Counted from the stretch's first letter, positions 49,236 to 58,556 are shown. The stretch is 64,000 nucleotides of DNA from Bin5 sp965261695 (GCA_965261695.1 OZ253474.1:1178001-1242000), one strand, 5' to 3'. The notes: generated by a model from the sequence alone, not told the origin. Made by a program: numbers and translations.

Positions 49236-50570
49236 ATGTCAATGCTTGTACGCGCTGTCACACACGGATCAAAATTGCGGGCGATTCCCCTGGCCGTTCT
49301 TGGGCTTCTCGTCTTCGCGCCATCTGCATTTGCCCAGGATGCGGCGCCGCTGAGTATGGATGAAGTTGCCTATTCGATTGACAACTTGTTCCTTTTCGTC
49401 TCTGCGGTGCTGGTGCTGTTTATGCAGGCCGGCTTCGCCATGGTCGAGGCGGGTTTCAACTCGGCCAAGAATACTGTCAACATCATGTTCAAGAACATCA
49501 TCGACCTGGCGAGTGGTGTTTTCTTCTATTTCCTGATCGGCTACAGCCTGATGTACGGCGGGTCCGTTCTGGGCGGATTCATCGGCTTTGGTGGTCTGGG
49601 CATCTCCTCGACGCCGCCGGAAGCGCTGCCGGGTAACCTGAACCCGCAGGTTGACTTTCTCTTTCAGGCGGTTTTCGCCGCAACCGCAGCCACGATCGTT
49701 TCCGGCGCGGTGGCTGGCCGCATGAAGATATCCGGCTACCTGATCTACAGCATCGTCGTCACAGCCATTATCTACCCTGTGAGCGGCCACTGGAAATGGG
49801 GCGGCGGCTGGTTGGACCAGATGGGATTCTACGACTTTGCCGGGTCCCTGGTCGTTCATGGCGTGGGCGGTTTTGCAGCCTTGGCCGCGGTCATCGTTCT
49901 CGGGCCCCGCATCGGACGCTTCGGCGGCGGCTCAACCAATCCGCTTCCGCCCAGCAACATGGCAATGGCGGCTTTGGGCGTCTTCATCCTGTGGGTTGGC
50001 TGGTACGGCTTCAACCCGGGCAGTCAGCTTGCCTTCACGGGCGCGGTCAACGCAGACGCAGTCATGCTGATCGCCACCAATACGACGCTGGCGGCGGCAG
50101 CGGGTACGCTGCTGGCGATGCTCTATGGCTGGGTAAAGACGGGCAAGCCAAATCTAAGCTATACGCTGAATGGCGCGCTGGGCGGTCTGGTGGGCATCAC
50201 AGCCAACTGTGATTCGGTCAACAATGTCGAAGGGCTTATCATTGGGGCCGTGGCCGGTGTGCTGGTCTGCGTCGGCATGGAAGCGCTGGAAAAACTGAAG
50301 ATCGACGACGCGGTCGGCGCGTGGTCGGTGCATGGCCTGTGCGGCATCTGGGGCGGCATCGCAACCGGCATCTTCGGCGGCCATCCCTTCGTGGCCCAGA
50401 TCGTGGGTTCCATCGCGATTCCGGTGTGGGCTTTCGTTACCGCCTTCATCCTCTTCACCGTCATCAAGAAGCTGGGCGTGCTGCGCGTTTCGGCGGAGGA
50501 GGAGCAGGCCGGTCTGGACCTCTCCGAGCACGGTGTAGGCGCCTATCATCTGGTCGGCGAGGAGGGCTGA
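49236..50570 (+). CDS. amtB: Ammonium transporter AmtB
   Basis: Trimeric ammonium channel of 444 residues with a cleavable signal peptide (LLVFAPSAFAQ) and 11 spans. The pore histidines correspond to VHGVGGFAAL and the later SVHGLCGIWGG; the vestibule blocks GFAMVEAGFNSAKNTVNIMF and WVGWYGFNPGS also fit. The ATG follows AGGAAGGAGA by 9 bases. No glnK gene is adjacent, although Amt genes usually travel with one. A short hairpin (50596-50613) and a strong terminator at 50685-50731 follow. Confidence 0.95.
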   Translation: MSMLVRAVTHGSKLRAIPLAVLGLLVFAPSAFAQDAAPLSMDEVAYSIDNLFLFVSAVLVLFMQAGFAMVEAGFNSAKNTVNIMFKNIIDLASGVFFYFLIGYSLMYGGSVLGGFIGFGGLGISSTPPEALPGNLNPQVDFLFQAVFAATAATIVSGAVAGRMKISGYLIYSIVVTAIIYPVSGHWKWGGGWLDQMGFYDFAGSLVVHGVGGFAALAAVIVLGPRIGRFGGGSTNPLPPSNMAMAALGVFILWVGWYGFNPGSQLAFTGAVNADAVMLIATNTTLAAAAGTLLAMLYGWVKTGKPNLSYTLNGALGGLVGITANCDSVNNVEGLIIGAVAGVLVCVGMEALEKLKIDDAVGAWSVHGLCGIWGGIATGIFGGHPFVAQIVGSIAIPVWAFVTAFILFTVIKKLGVLRVSAEEEQAGLDLSEHGVGAYHLVGEEG

Positions 50571-50684
50571 AGCGTGCGGGCGAGACGCTCTGTGATTCCG
50601 GTTGCCATACCGGAGGAACATCCCACGTAGCGTCAATCCATTAGACGATCTCGAAGAACGCACAATAGAGTAATATGGACAGTT

Positions 50685-50731
50685 AGCGTCCCTCTCGCAG
50701 CGGATCTGAAGCGAGAGGGACGCTGTTTTTT
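50685..50731 (+). terminator. Rho-independent terminator after amtB
   Basis: A 14-bp perfect stem, AGCGTCCCTCTCGC with GCGAGAGGGACGCT, with a 12-base loop followed by GTTTTTT. Confidence 0.9.
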
Positions 50732-50907
50732 GGCTTGCAGGCTCAGCACTTTCGGCTATACTGTATCGCTAAGCCGGTTGTGGCCGTAGCGATGGGCCAG
50801 CCCAGGGCAGGCAATGGCCTTGCCCGCCTGCTGCGAGAAGGAAAAAGCGGGCCGCCCAATGGCACAATCGTGTCTGAACTGCGCTCGTTGCCTGAAAGAA
50901 GGACGCC

Positions 50908-51606
50908 ATGCCCAACGCCATCGCCTTCCGTGACGTCATGCTGCAAACGTGCGTGACCGCGGAGGAATTTGAGAAGTACGTGACCGAGGAGCTCAACGCG
51001 TGCGATCAATCGACAGGCGTAGAGAACTTCATTCTCACAGGAGTGCGGGGGGACCGAGCCGGCGGCTACTTGCATGTGGCAAGATGGGAAGGCGCGGACA
51101 ATCCCAGCGGTCACCTTTCTGAACAGGGCGCAGAGAGGCCGGCCGACGAGTTGCAAGAGTGGATTCAGTTTGGCCTGGGTCCGCCGAAGGCTGGAAGGTT
51201 GGCTTGCCTGGTGCAAACAGGTCTCTGGACCTCCTACGTGACGGTGGGCAAGGAGATGGCGGATATGCCGGAGGAAATTCTGATTGAGCCGGTCATGCTG
51301 CGTCCGGGCGTAAGCGAGGCCGACTTTGAACGCTTCGTTACCGCGCAGTACTATGCTATGTCCCGATTGCCGGGGGAGGAGGGCTATCTCCTCAAAGGGA
51401 ATCGAGGCGACCGCGCGGGCAAGTACATGCTTCTGATCGCCTACGAAAGTGTGACGGCGCGCAACCGCCGGTCGTCTGCAGGCGGCGAGCTCTCCGCCGA
51501 CATGCAGAACTGGCTGGACTCCGTCGCGGTGAAGACGGCTGTTGCAAAGTGGGACTCGTTGTCGCAAACAGGTCTTTATACCTCCTACATCGTTTTGGAC
51601 AAGTAA
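50908..51606 (+). CDS. Uncharacterised internally duplicated protein
   Basis: A 232-residue soluble protein made of two similar halves. Half one runs from DVMLQTCVTAEEFEKYVTEE through GVRGDRAGGYLHVARWE to QTGLWTSYVTVGK. Half two runs from PVMLRPGVSEADFERFVTAQ through GNRGDRAGKYMLLIAYE to QTGLYTSYIVLDK. The (V/M)L...F..(F/Y)V pattern followed by a beta hairpin resembles dimeric alpha/beta-barrel (ABM-like) folds, so the duplication may form an intramolecular pseudo-dimer. Function unknown. It precedes the IlvC-like gene on the same strand by 122 bases. Confidence 0.7.
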   Translation: MPNAIAFRDVMLQTCVTAEEFEKYVTEELNACDQSTGVENFILTGVRGDRAGGYLHVARWEGADNPSGHLSEQGAERPADELQEWIQFGLGPPKAGRLACLVQTGLWTSYVTVGKEMADMPEEILIEPVMLRPGVSEADFERFVTAQYYAMSRLPGEEGYLLKGNRGDRAGKYMLLIAYESVTARNRRSSAGGELSADMQNWLDSVAVKTAVAKWDSLSQTGLYTSYIVLDK

Positions 51607-51728
51607 CAAGGTACACACGGACTCGACAAGGTTGCCCCAAGGTCTGCCCGTGTAGAGCAAACGGGTAACGCATACAACCTTTTGCCGAGAGCAATTCAAT
51701 TCAGTTGGCTTAACGAGGAGAGCCGCGT

Positions 51729-52727
51729 ATGAAAATCTACTTTGATAACGACGCTTCATTGGATCCACTGGCCGGAAAGACGATAGCCATCCTGGGGTAT
51801 GGAAACCAGGGGCGGGCGCAGGCGCTCAATTTGCGCGATAGCGGCGCAACCGTCCTGGTAGGCAACCGGCAAGACAGCTACGGCGAACAGGCGCAGGCCG
51901 ACGGTTTTGAACCGCTTTCTATCGCGGAAGCGGCGGCCGCGGGGGATTTCCTGTTCATTCTGACCACGGATGAGTCGCAGCCGCTGATTTGGGATGAGCA
52001 GATCGCGCCAAGCGTCTCCGTCGGCAATACCCTGGTCTGGGCGAGCGGATACAATGTCGGCTATGACCTGATCAAGCCGCGTCCGGATGTCGATGTGGTG
52101 CTGGTGGCGCCGAGGATGACGGGCAATATGGTGCGCACCCTGTTCACCGAGGGCAAGGGCGCAATGGCGCAGGCAGCGGTCCACCAGGATGCATCCGGTG
52201 AGGCGTGGGCGCGCATGATGGCGATCGCCAAAGGCATTGGGACAACCCGCGGCGGCGTTATCGAGTCGTCGTTCAGAGAAGAGGCGGAGCTTGATCTGTT
52301 CGCGGAGCAGATTGTCTGGGCCGGGCTGGTGGCCTGGTTTGAAGAGTGTTTCAAACTGGGCGTCGAGCAGGGCTTTTCGCCCGAACTGATGGTGCTTGAA
52401 CTGTATGCTTCGGGCGAGGCTTCCGAGATCATGGGGTTGATGGCGCGCAACGGCTTTTACCGCCAGATGGCGCACCACTCTACCACCAGCCAGTACGGCA
52501 CACTCACGCGTTCCGCTGATCTGCTCAATGACGACATTCGCGCCAAGATGCGCCATAGCGTGGTCAACGACATCAAAGGCGGGGCCTTCATCAATGAGTG
52601 GAGCCAGGAACAGGCCGAAGGGTCAACCGTCCTGGAGCAGTTCCGGCAGACCGCTCTTGCCAACGCCATGAGCCGCGCGGAGGAAGAGATCATTTCGCTG
52701 GTGCAGCAGGCGCACCGGTTGGACTGA
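51729..52727 (+). CDS. Ketol-acid reductoisomerase-like protein with altered catalytic residues
   Basis: A 332-residue IlvC homologue. The N-terminal Rossmann domain has AILGYGNQGRAQALNLRDSG. The C-terminal knotted domain has EAELDLFAEQIVWAGL, keeping the Mg-binding D189 and E193, and HSTTSQYGTLTRSA. Two positions invariant in true KARI differ: the His of SHGF is S106 (ASGYNV), and the Lys of APKGPG is R129 (APRMTGNMVR). No other branched-chain amino acid gene is nearby. I therefore call it a KARI-fold paralogue with a possibly different 2-hydroxy/keto-acid substrate, not a confirmed IlvC. The ATG follows AACGAGGAGAG. Confidence 0.85.
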   Translation: MKIYFDNDASLDPLAGKTIAILGYGNQGRAQALNLRDSGATVLVGNRQDSYGEQAQADGFEPLSIAEAAAAGDFLFILTTDESQPLIWDEQIAPSVSVGNTLVWASGYNVGYDLIKPRPDVDVVLVAPRMTGNMVRTLFTEGKGAMAQAAVHQDASGEAWARMMAIAKGIGTTRGGVIESSFREEAELDLFAEQIVWAGLVAWFEECFKLGVEQGFSPELMVLELYASGEASEIMGLMARNGFYRQMAHHSTTSQYGTLTRSADLLNDDIRAKMRHSVVNDIKGGAFINEWSQEQAEGSTVLEQFRQTALANAMSRAEEEIISLVQQAHRLD

Positions 52728-52834
52728 GCACGCCGGTGAGATAGCGGGCAGACCAGCGGAGAACGCGGCAGTCTCGCCTGCACACAAGAGAAGAGCGCCG
52801 GCAATGGAGGTCGGCCTGTTTACGTGAAACTTGG

Positions 52835-52863
52835 TTGACAGAGTTCACGTCCCATGCTATCCT
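52835..52863 (+). promoter_or_regulatory. Strong candidate promoter of the transporter/oxygenase cluster
   Basis: A perfect TTGACA (52835-52840) and TATCCT (52858-52863) are exactly 17 bases apart. Transcription would start near 52870, leaving a leader of about 235 bases before the binding-protein gene. That is long enough to hold a regulatory RNA, although I see no known riboswitch in it. Confidence 0.6.
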
Positions 52864-53104
52864 ACAGCTTGGCAGAAAAGACGACCTCGGTCCGATAAAA
52901 CCATTGCGACAGGAGATGCTCTTGACACGATCGGAGCACAGATAGATCTTGTTTGGCCCCGCAGATGTTCTCGCATACGTACTCAATGGGCGAAATTCCA
53001 CTTGCTGAATCCGGAGGTTCGGAGATTCAGCAACGGTCTAGACGACAGCGTAGTTCTCACATTCCGACTTGGATGGCAGGTACCCAAATCATGAGGAGGA
53101 AGCG

Positions 53105-54817
53105 ATGAAACGGTTGACGCTGGTAGTCAGTATGGTGTTCTCGATGGTGTTGTTGCTCTCGGCTTGTGTTGCAGCCACGCCGGAGGTGGCCACGGAAACG
53201 GAAGCCGAAGAGGACGTCGCAGAATCGCCTGAATCGACGGATGAACTCTGGTACAACCCGGATCACGTAGGCGAGACGTGGATCAACATCTGCACCGATG
53301 CGCCGCCAACCTACGGTGGGGTTGCGACCGATATCTTCTTCGGTTGGGGAGAGTCAAACCCGACTTGGTGGGGTACCGGCTTCCCCATGTTCTACTCTTT
53401 CAGCCAGCTGTACGACGTGCTGGGTGACGGCGTCACCCTGGAGCCTGACGCGGCTGAATCGTGGGAAATCTCGGCTGACGGGCTTTCCTACACCATCAAC
53501 TTGCGCAACGATGTGAAATTCCACGATGGCGAACTGCTGACGGCTGACCACGTCAAGTACTCGTTTGAGGTGCATGCGCATCCTGAAGTCGGGGCCTGGA
53601 ATGCCGGTTGGATGCCGTACCACGCCTTTTCAGGCGGGTCCGAGTTCATGGACGGCAGCGCCGACGAAATCTCAGGTATTGTTGTGCTGGATGACTTTAC
53701 GCTCCAGATTAACGTGCTTGAGCCTCAGATGCACCTCGAGTATTTGATTGCCACGATTAACCTCATGCCGGCCCACTTGATGAAAGACATTCCCTTCGGG
53801 GAGCTTAAGGATTCCGAGTTGATTGGCCAGCCGATAGGCACGGGGCCTTTTAAATTCGTCGAACATGTCCCTAGCGAATACACCTCGTTTGAAGCCTTCG
53901 AAGAATACTATGGCGGTCGACCTTACCTGGACCGGGCCATCTACCGCATCGGCGTCACCGGCAGCACCGCGACCTGGATCGCCGCGCTGCAAAAGGGGGA
54001 AATCCAGACCGGATATCTGGCTTCGGGGCTGGATCGCGTGCGCTTGGAGGAGGACCCGAATGTCGTGTTGATCGCCGGGCCGACCGCGGGCGGCATGTAC
54101 CTGAACATGAACACGGAACGGGTTGAACACAAAGTGCGCCAGGCCCTCATGTACGCGATCGACAAGGAGGCCATCGCCGAGAGCATCTGGCTCGGCCACG
54201 CCGAACCCTTTGACCTTCGAGACAACGACCCGGCTGGCGAATGGGTCAGCCCCGACATCACGGTTTACGATTACGACCCCGACAAGGCCAAGACCTTGCT
54301 GGAGGAGGCCGGCTGGGACCCCGACCGCGAGCTGTCACTCATCACCTATTACCAAGGAGACCTGGACCGGCGCGTGCTTGCCACCCTGCAGGACCAGTGG
54401 GGTCAAGTCGGGATCAAGGTCGAGGTAAACGTATTGGATACGCCCGCATTCGTAGAGCGTAGCCGAGAGGCGGGCGACTACGACATTGGGTACGCTTGTT
54501 GCGGCGGGCCTGCCGCCCCATACGAGTACACGCGCGATACCTGCGACAAAAGCCCATATCCCAATTGGAGCCGGAACTGCAACGAAGAAATGGACACCTT
54601 GGTCCTGAGCGGCATCGCCGAGCCCGACCCGGAGAAACGCCGGGATCTGTTCTATCAGGCGACTGAAATAGCCACCGAATCTGCCTATCAGGTTGCGATC
54701 TTCCGCCCGGACCGCAGGTACGCCATCAGCAAAGACCTGTGCAATTACACGTACCGCGAATACCTGCTTGTCTTCTCGGACCAGCATCCCGACCGGTGGT
54801 ACCTGAGAAATGAGTAG
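53105..54817 (+). CDS. ABC transporter substrate-binding protein, family 5 (dipeptide/oligosaccharide type)
   Basis: A 570-residue lipoprotein: signal peptide with lipobox LLSAC (cysteine near 20), then an SBP_bac_5 fold. Family signatures are EPDAAESWEISADGLSYTIN, LRNDVKFHDGELLTADHVKY and IGTGPFKFVEH. The C-terminal part has DYDPDKAKTLLEEAGWDPD. Acid-rich linker TETEAEEDVAES follows the lipid anchor. This family binds oligopeptides, but many members in Chloroflexota and Actinobacteria bind sugars or other solutes, and the following glycosidase-like gene suggests that here. ATG 53105 is preceded by GAGGAAG. The permease genes follow after a hairpin. Confidence 0.92.
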   Translation: MKRLTLVVSMVFSMVLLLSACVAATPEVATETEAEEDVAESPESTDELWYNPDHVGETWINICTDAPPTYGGVATDIFFGWGESNPTWWGTGFPMFYSFSQLYDVLGDGVTLEPDAAESWEISADGLSYTINLRNDVKFHDGELLTADHVKYSFEVHAHPEVGAWNAGWMPYHAFSGGSEFMDGSADEISGIVVLDDFTLQINVLEPQMHLEYLIATINLMPAHLMKDIPFGELKDSELIGQPIGTGPFKFVEHVPSEYTSFEAFEEYYGGRPYLDRAIYRIGVTGSTATWIAALQKGEIQTGYLASGLDRVRLEEDPNVVLIAGPTAGGMYLNMNTERVEHKVRQALMYAIDKEAIAESIWLGHAEPFDLRDNDPAGEWVSPDITVYDYDPDKAKTLLEEAGWDPDRELSLITYYQGDLDRRVLATLQDQWGQVGIKVEVNVLDTPAFVERSREAGDYDIGYACCGGPAAPYEYTRDTCDKSPYPNWSRNCNEEMDTLVLSGIAEPDPEKRRDLFYQATEIATESAYQVAIFRPDRRYAISKDLCNYTYREYLLVFSDQHPDRWYLRNE

Positions 54818-54928
54818 AGTACATTCAGATTGGAAACCGGCGCCTTGCTGCCTTGCGTAGTACGAAAGAGCATACGCTTTGGCCGCTTCCCCACGCCGTT
54901 TCACCTGCAGGGAGAGGGAATAGCTCAA

Positions 54929-54971
54929 GAGATGTTTGCAGGCGGAAGACCCCCCTGCAAACATCTCTTCT
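54929..54971 (+). promoter_or_regulatory. Intercistronic 16-bp hairpin between binding protein and permease
   Basis: AAGAGATGTTTGCAGG (54929-54944) is perfectly complementary to CCTGCAAACATCTCTT (54956-54971), with an 11-base loop, followed by CTTT. Such a stem between a binding-protein gene and its permeases is a known way to stabilise the upstream mRNA or partly terminate, so that more binding protein is made; that role is inferred here. Confidence 0.75.
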
Positions 54972-55042
54972 TTGAGCGCATACCTTGGGGCGCGGGCGTC
55001 TTGCTTGCCTTGCGCCGGGCCAATTGAGACGGAGAAACGTGC

Positions 55043-56023
55043 ATGTCCAGGTACATTGTGCGCAGACTCCTGCAGGCAGTGCCCGTGCTGTTTGGGATCA
55101 CGGTAATCATCTTCACTCTGGTCGAGCTTGCCCCCGGAGACGCTGTGACCGCCATGTTCGTGCCTGACATAGGAGTCATGGCGGACATGGACGAAGAAAG
55201 GATGCAGGCGCTGAGGGCCTCGTATGGGCTGGACAAGCCGGCGCCCGTTCGCTACTTCATCTGGCTGGGGGGCGTTCTTCGCGGCAACCTGGGCAAATCC
55301 TTCGTGACCAGAACACCGGTGGTGGAAGAGATCGTGCGCCGGTTACCGGCGACCCTGAAGCTGACGGTGACGGCTCTCATCATATCGTTGACGCTGGGGA
55401 TCCCGCTGGGCGTCATCACCGCGGTTAGACAGTATTCCTTGCTGGACTACTTTGCGACGTGGTGGACCTATGTGGCGATCGCGTTGCCGAGCTTCTTCTC
55501 AGCGATTCTGCTGATGTATCTTCTTGCCCTCAAACTGGACCTGCTGCCCACCTTCGGCTACTCGACGGTGACGCGCGAGTTCGGATTCTGGGATGGTATG
55601 CTGGACCGGCTGCGATACCTGATTCTTCCGGCAACGGCGTTGGGCATTCCAGGCATGGCCAGCTTTATGCGCTACAGTCGTTCAAGCATGCTGGAGCATA
55701 TCCTCCAGGACTATACAACGGTGGCGCGCAGCAAGGGTCTGAAGGAGAGTGTTGTGCTGTACAGACACGTGCTGCGCAACGCCCTTTTGCCTGTGATCAC
55801 GATAACGGGGCTACATCTGCCTGAGCTTTTCGGCGGAGCGCTGGTCATTGAGACGATTTTTGGCTGGCCGGGGATGTCAATCCTGTTCATGGCCGGTGTC
55901 GAGAGACGGGACTATCCGCTGATCATGGGTATCGGGCTGATCTCGACAGTGCTGATCGTGCTGAGCACTCTGCTGACCGACCTCGCCTATGTGGTCGTGG
56001 ACCCGCGGATTCGCTACGATTAG
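55043..56023 (+). CDS. ABC transporter permease, DppB/OppB type
   Basis: A 326-residue inner-membrane permease with six spans. The DppB N-terminal hallmark YIVRRLLQAVPVLFGITVII is followed by FTLVELAPGDAV and the GKSFVTRTPVVEEI periplasmic loop. The EAA motif is in DYTTVARSKGLKESVVLYRH. It pairs with the downstream permease and the family 5 binding protein. The 225-base gap after the binding-protein gene carries a hairpin. Confidence 0.93.
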   Translation: MSRYIVRRLLQAVPVLFGITVIIFTLVELAPGDAVTAMFVPDIGVMADMDEERMQALRASYGLDKPAPVRYFIWLGGVLRGNLGKSFVTRTPVVEEIVRRLPATLKLTVTALIISLTLGIPLGVITAVRQYSLLDYFATWWTYVAIALPSFFSAILLMYLLALKLDLLPTFGYSTVTREFGFWDGMLDRLRYLILPATALGIPGMASFMRYSRSSMLEHILQDYTTVARSKGLKESVVLYRHVLRNALLPVITITGLHLPELFGGALVIETIFGWPGMSILFMAGVERRDYPLIMGIGLISTVLIVLSTLLTDLAYVVVDPRIRYD

Positions 56024-56110
56024 AGGGGCGGCTGCGCGCGGTAACTGCGAAGCGGTCGCACATTTTACACTTCGCGCTTGTGAAACGGAGTTTCAACGCA
56101 TCCTGCGATC

Positions 56111-57019
56111 ATGGCCTCCGATAAAAAGAGGGCAGCCGACAGCATAAAAATTGAGGAGATCGCCGGAAGGACGCAAAGGGGTCGAACCGTTCGCCGCTTC
56201 ATGCGTAACAGGGCGGCAGTGGCCGGTATGATCTTTATGTTGATCGTCGTGCCGATGGTCTTTCCGCTGGCGGCGGTTGTCGCTCCCCAGGACCCGCACA
56301 CTACCAACCTGAAAGAGGTCGGGAAACCTCCCAGCGTAGATCATCTGCTGGGCACCGACTTGACCGGGCGGGACATGTGGAGCCGCGTGGTCTACGGTGG
56401 GCGGGTATCGTTGGCCGTCGGTCTGGTTGCGGTCGCTATCTACATGAGCATCGGCATCGTACTCGGCAGTCTGGCCGGGTTCTACGGCGGTATCGTAGAC
56501 TCGATCATCATGCGCGTCACCGAGACGGTCATGTCAATCCCCGGATATGTGATGCTGATCACCATTGTGGCTTTTATCGGGCCGGGTCTTTTGAACTCGA
56601 TGTTTGCCATCGGTCTGCTGGGATGGACAGGTATCGCACGTCTGGTGCGCGGCCAAGTGTTGTCGATCCGCGCGCAGGATTATGTGATGGCCGCTCGCGC
56701 CACAGGCGTGCCAGCCAAAGGAATCATCCTCCGCCACGTCCTGCCGAACACAATGGCGCCGATCATCGTTGCGGCGAGCTTCGGGGTCGCAGGCGCGATC
56801 TTGCTGGAGGCCGGCCTGAGCTTCCTGGGACTCGGTGTCCAGATACCGGTGCCGAGTTGGGGACAGATGATCAATGAGGCGCGGTCCCCGGCGATCATCG
56901 AGAGCTATTTGTGGCTGTGGGTGCCCCCCGGACTGGCCATTACGCTGTGCGTGTTGAGCATCAACTTTATCGGCGACGGCCTGCGCGATGCGCTGGACCC
57001 GCGGCTGAGGCGCGATTAA
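56111..57019 (+). CDS. ABC transporter permease, DppC/OppC type
   Basis: A 302-residue inner-membrane permease. It has the DppC N-terminal segment (RRFMRNRAAVAGMIFMLIVV), the HLLGTDLTGRDMWSRVVYGG block and the EAA loop (DYVMAARATGVPAKGIILRH). C-terminal LDPRLRRD is typical. It completes the membrane pair with the DppB-type gene. No DppD/DppF ATP-binding subunit follows up to the window edge; the next gene is a beta-propeller protein, so an ATPase from elsewhere must serve it. Confidence 0.93.
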   Translation: MASDKKRAADSIKIEEIAGRTQRGRTVRRFMRNRAAVAGMIFMLIVVPMVFPLAAVVAPQDPHTTNLKEVGKPPSVDHLLGTDLTGRDMWSRVVYGGRVSLAVGLVAVAIYMSIGIVLGSLAGFYGGIVDSIIMRVTETVMSIPGYVMLITIVAFIGPGLLNSMFAIGLLGWTGIARLVRGQVLSIRAQDYVMAARATGVPAKGIILRHVLPNTMAPIIVAASFGVAGAILLEAGLSFLGLGVQIPVPSWGQMINEARSPAIIESYLWLWVPPGLAITLCVLSINFIGDGLRDALDPRLRRD

Positions 57020-57122
57020 CGTTGGGGCAAGGTTTACCCACGAGATCATGCCCACGCTGCCTGCTGGGGTCATCGTTTCTCTCGTCCCTGGGAGTGAAAA
57101 TGTCTGAAGCGCGGAAGAAAAG

Positions 57123-58556
57123 ATGAACGGAATCTGGTTCTTCGACAATTGGATGCTTGAGCGCAGCGACTGCCTGGAACGCGTGTGGGGCAAGCCGACC
57201 TTCGTAAAGGAGATCTTTACCGAGTTCGAACCCCGCGGATCGGAAGGCTACGGCGGCTATATCACCGTGTTTTTCGACCGTAGGCTCGGGCGCTATGTGA
57301 TGTATCTCTTCACCCACAAGGGCAGGGTCGTGTTCCGGCTGCAATCCGACAGTCCGTACGATTGGCCCAACCCAAGCTACGACTCCTCAGCCGCGCTCGG
57401 CTGGTTGGGCGCGTCCAACCAGGGCTGGAAAGGCTTCGAGGACGTGGTGGTGGACCAGGACGGCCAGCCAATTTGGGCCTATGCGATCCATTCGCTGGCG
57501 GGCACGCCTCTGGCAGAGCGCGGCTTCGTCACGACCGTGCTGGGCTGGCCAAGACACGTCACACTGGGAGGGTTCTCCGAGGACGGCTTGCAGTTCGAGG
57601 TTGATGCGAAACGTCCGTGGCTGGACCCCGGTTCGGATACGGCCGGAGATATTCTGTGGAATGAGCAGGCCGGGCAGTTCCAGCTCATTGTGCGCCCCGT
57701 GTATACCGACCGGCGGGTCGCCATCTCTTTTACAACCGACTTTGAGCAGTTCTCACGGCCAATCACTGTGCTGCAGCCGGACAGCATGGACCGCGTTGGC
57801 GCCGAGTTTTACGACATGCCGGCGCGGCCCTACGAAGGGATGTTTGTCGGGCTACTCCACATCTTCAGCACCGATCGTTTTGAGGAGGTGAGCAACGTCA
57901 GCCCCAGGTGGCCGCAACTCAAGTACTTCGGCCGCATCGAAACAGAGTTGACCTACAGCTATAACGGTTACTACTGGTACCGCACCGCGCGCGATGCCCC
58001 GTTCATGCCGATTCAGCCATACGGGCTGCAGGGTGGAGGCTCGGTCTACGGCATGGAGATGCTGCGGACGACGGATGACAAGCTGTTGTTCTACGCGCAG
58101 GCCACAAAAGGAGGGCACGCTGACTTTCTTGAAATGCGGGAAGCCGGCCAGGATGACACAGGCCATTGCAACCCACTGCTGTACGAAATGCGCCTGGATG
58201 GGTTCTGCTCGCTCAAGACATGGGGCCGCGATGGCATCGTGCGCACCAAGCCAATTGTCCCTCAAGAGGGCGCAATCAGTCTCAACGTGCGCACGATGCA
58301 ACACTCACATATCCGCGTGCAGATCCTGGACGGCTTGACCGCCCAGCCAATCGCCGGCTATACCTGGGACGAGGCCTTGCCCATCAGTGGTGACCATCTC
58401 TTTGCCCAGCCCCGTTGGCAGGAACGCAGCGACATCTCTGAACTGGTCGACAGGCCGATCCGCTTCGAAATCGCGCTGCGCGAGGCCGAACTTTTCGCCA
58501 TCCGCAACAAGTGTGAGGCCTTCTATGCCTGCGAACCACGGCCGACTCTGTGGTGA
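57123..58556 (+). CDS. Beta-propeller glycosidase-like protein
   Basis: A 477-residue protein without signal peptide, starting at ATG 57123 (MNGIWFFDNWMLERSDCLER). Repeated blade-like stretches with paired aromatics (GGYITVFFDRRLGRYVMYLF; DILWNEQAGQFQLIVRPVYT; SVYGMEMLRTTDDKLLFYAQ) suggest a five-bladed propeller of the GH43/GH32 superfamily type, followed by a beta-sandwich-like C-terminus from about residue 375. No catalytic triad can be assigned by eye. It lies in the cluster after the two permeases, and the partial gene at the window end looks like a relative. Function: probably glycoside processing, inferred. Confidence 0.6.
   Translation: MNGIWFFDNWMLERSDCLERVWGKPTFVKEIFTEFEPRGSEGYGGYITVFFDRRLGRYVMYLFTHKGRVVFRLQSDSPYDWPNPSYDSSAALGWLGASNQGWKGFEDVVVDQDGQPIWAYAIHSLAGTPLAERGFVTTVLGWPRHVTLGGFSEDGLQFEVDAKRPWLDPGSDTAGDILWNEQAGQFQLIVRPVYTDRRVAISFTTDFEQFSRPITVLQPDSMDRVGAEFYDMPARPYEGMFVGLLHIFSTDRFEEVSNVSPRWPQLKYFGRIETELTYSYNGYYWYRTARDAPFMPIQPYGLQGGGSVYGMEMLRTTDDKLLFYAQATKGGHADFLEMREAGQDDTGHCNPLLYEMRLDGFCSLKTWGRDGIVRTKPIVPQEGAISLNVRTMQHSHIRVQILDGLTAQPIAGYTWDEALPISGDHLFAQPRWQERSDISELVDRPIRFEIALREAELFAIRNKCEAFYACEPRPTLW

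Noticed and set aside
50575..50660. tRNA-like stretch after amtB with hairpin CCGGT/ACCGG and, on the other strand, GTCTAATGGATT
   Set aside because: The central loop has six bases, no T arm follows and the acceptor ends do not pair properly. It could be a tRNA relic, but the evidence is insufficient.
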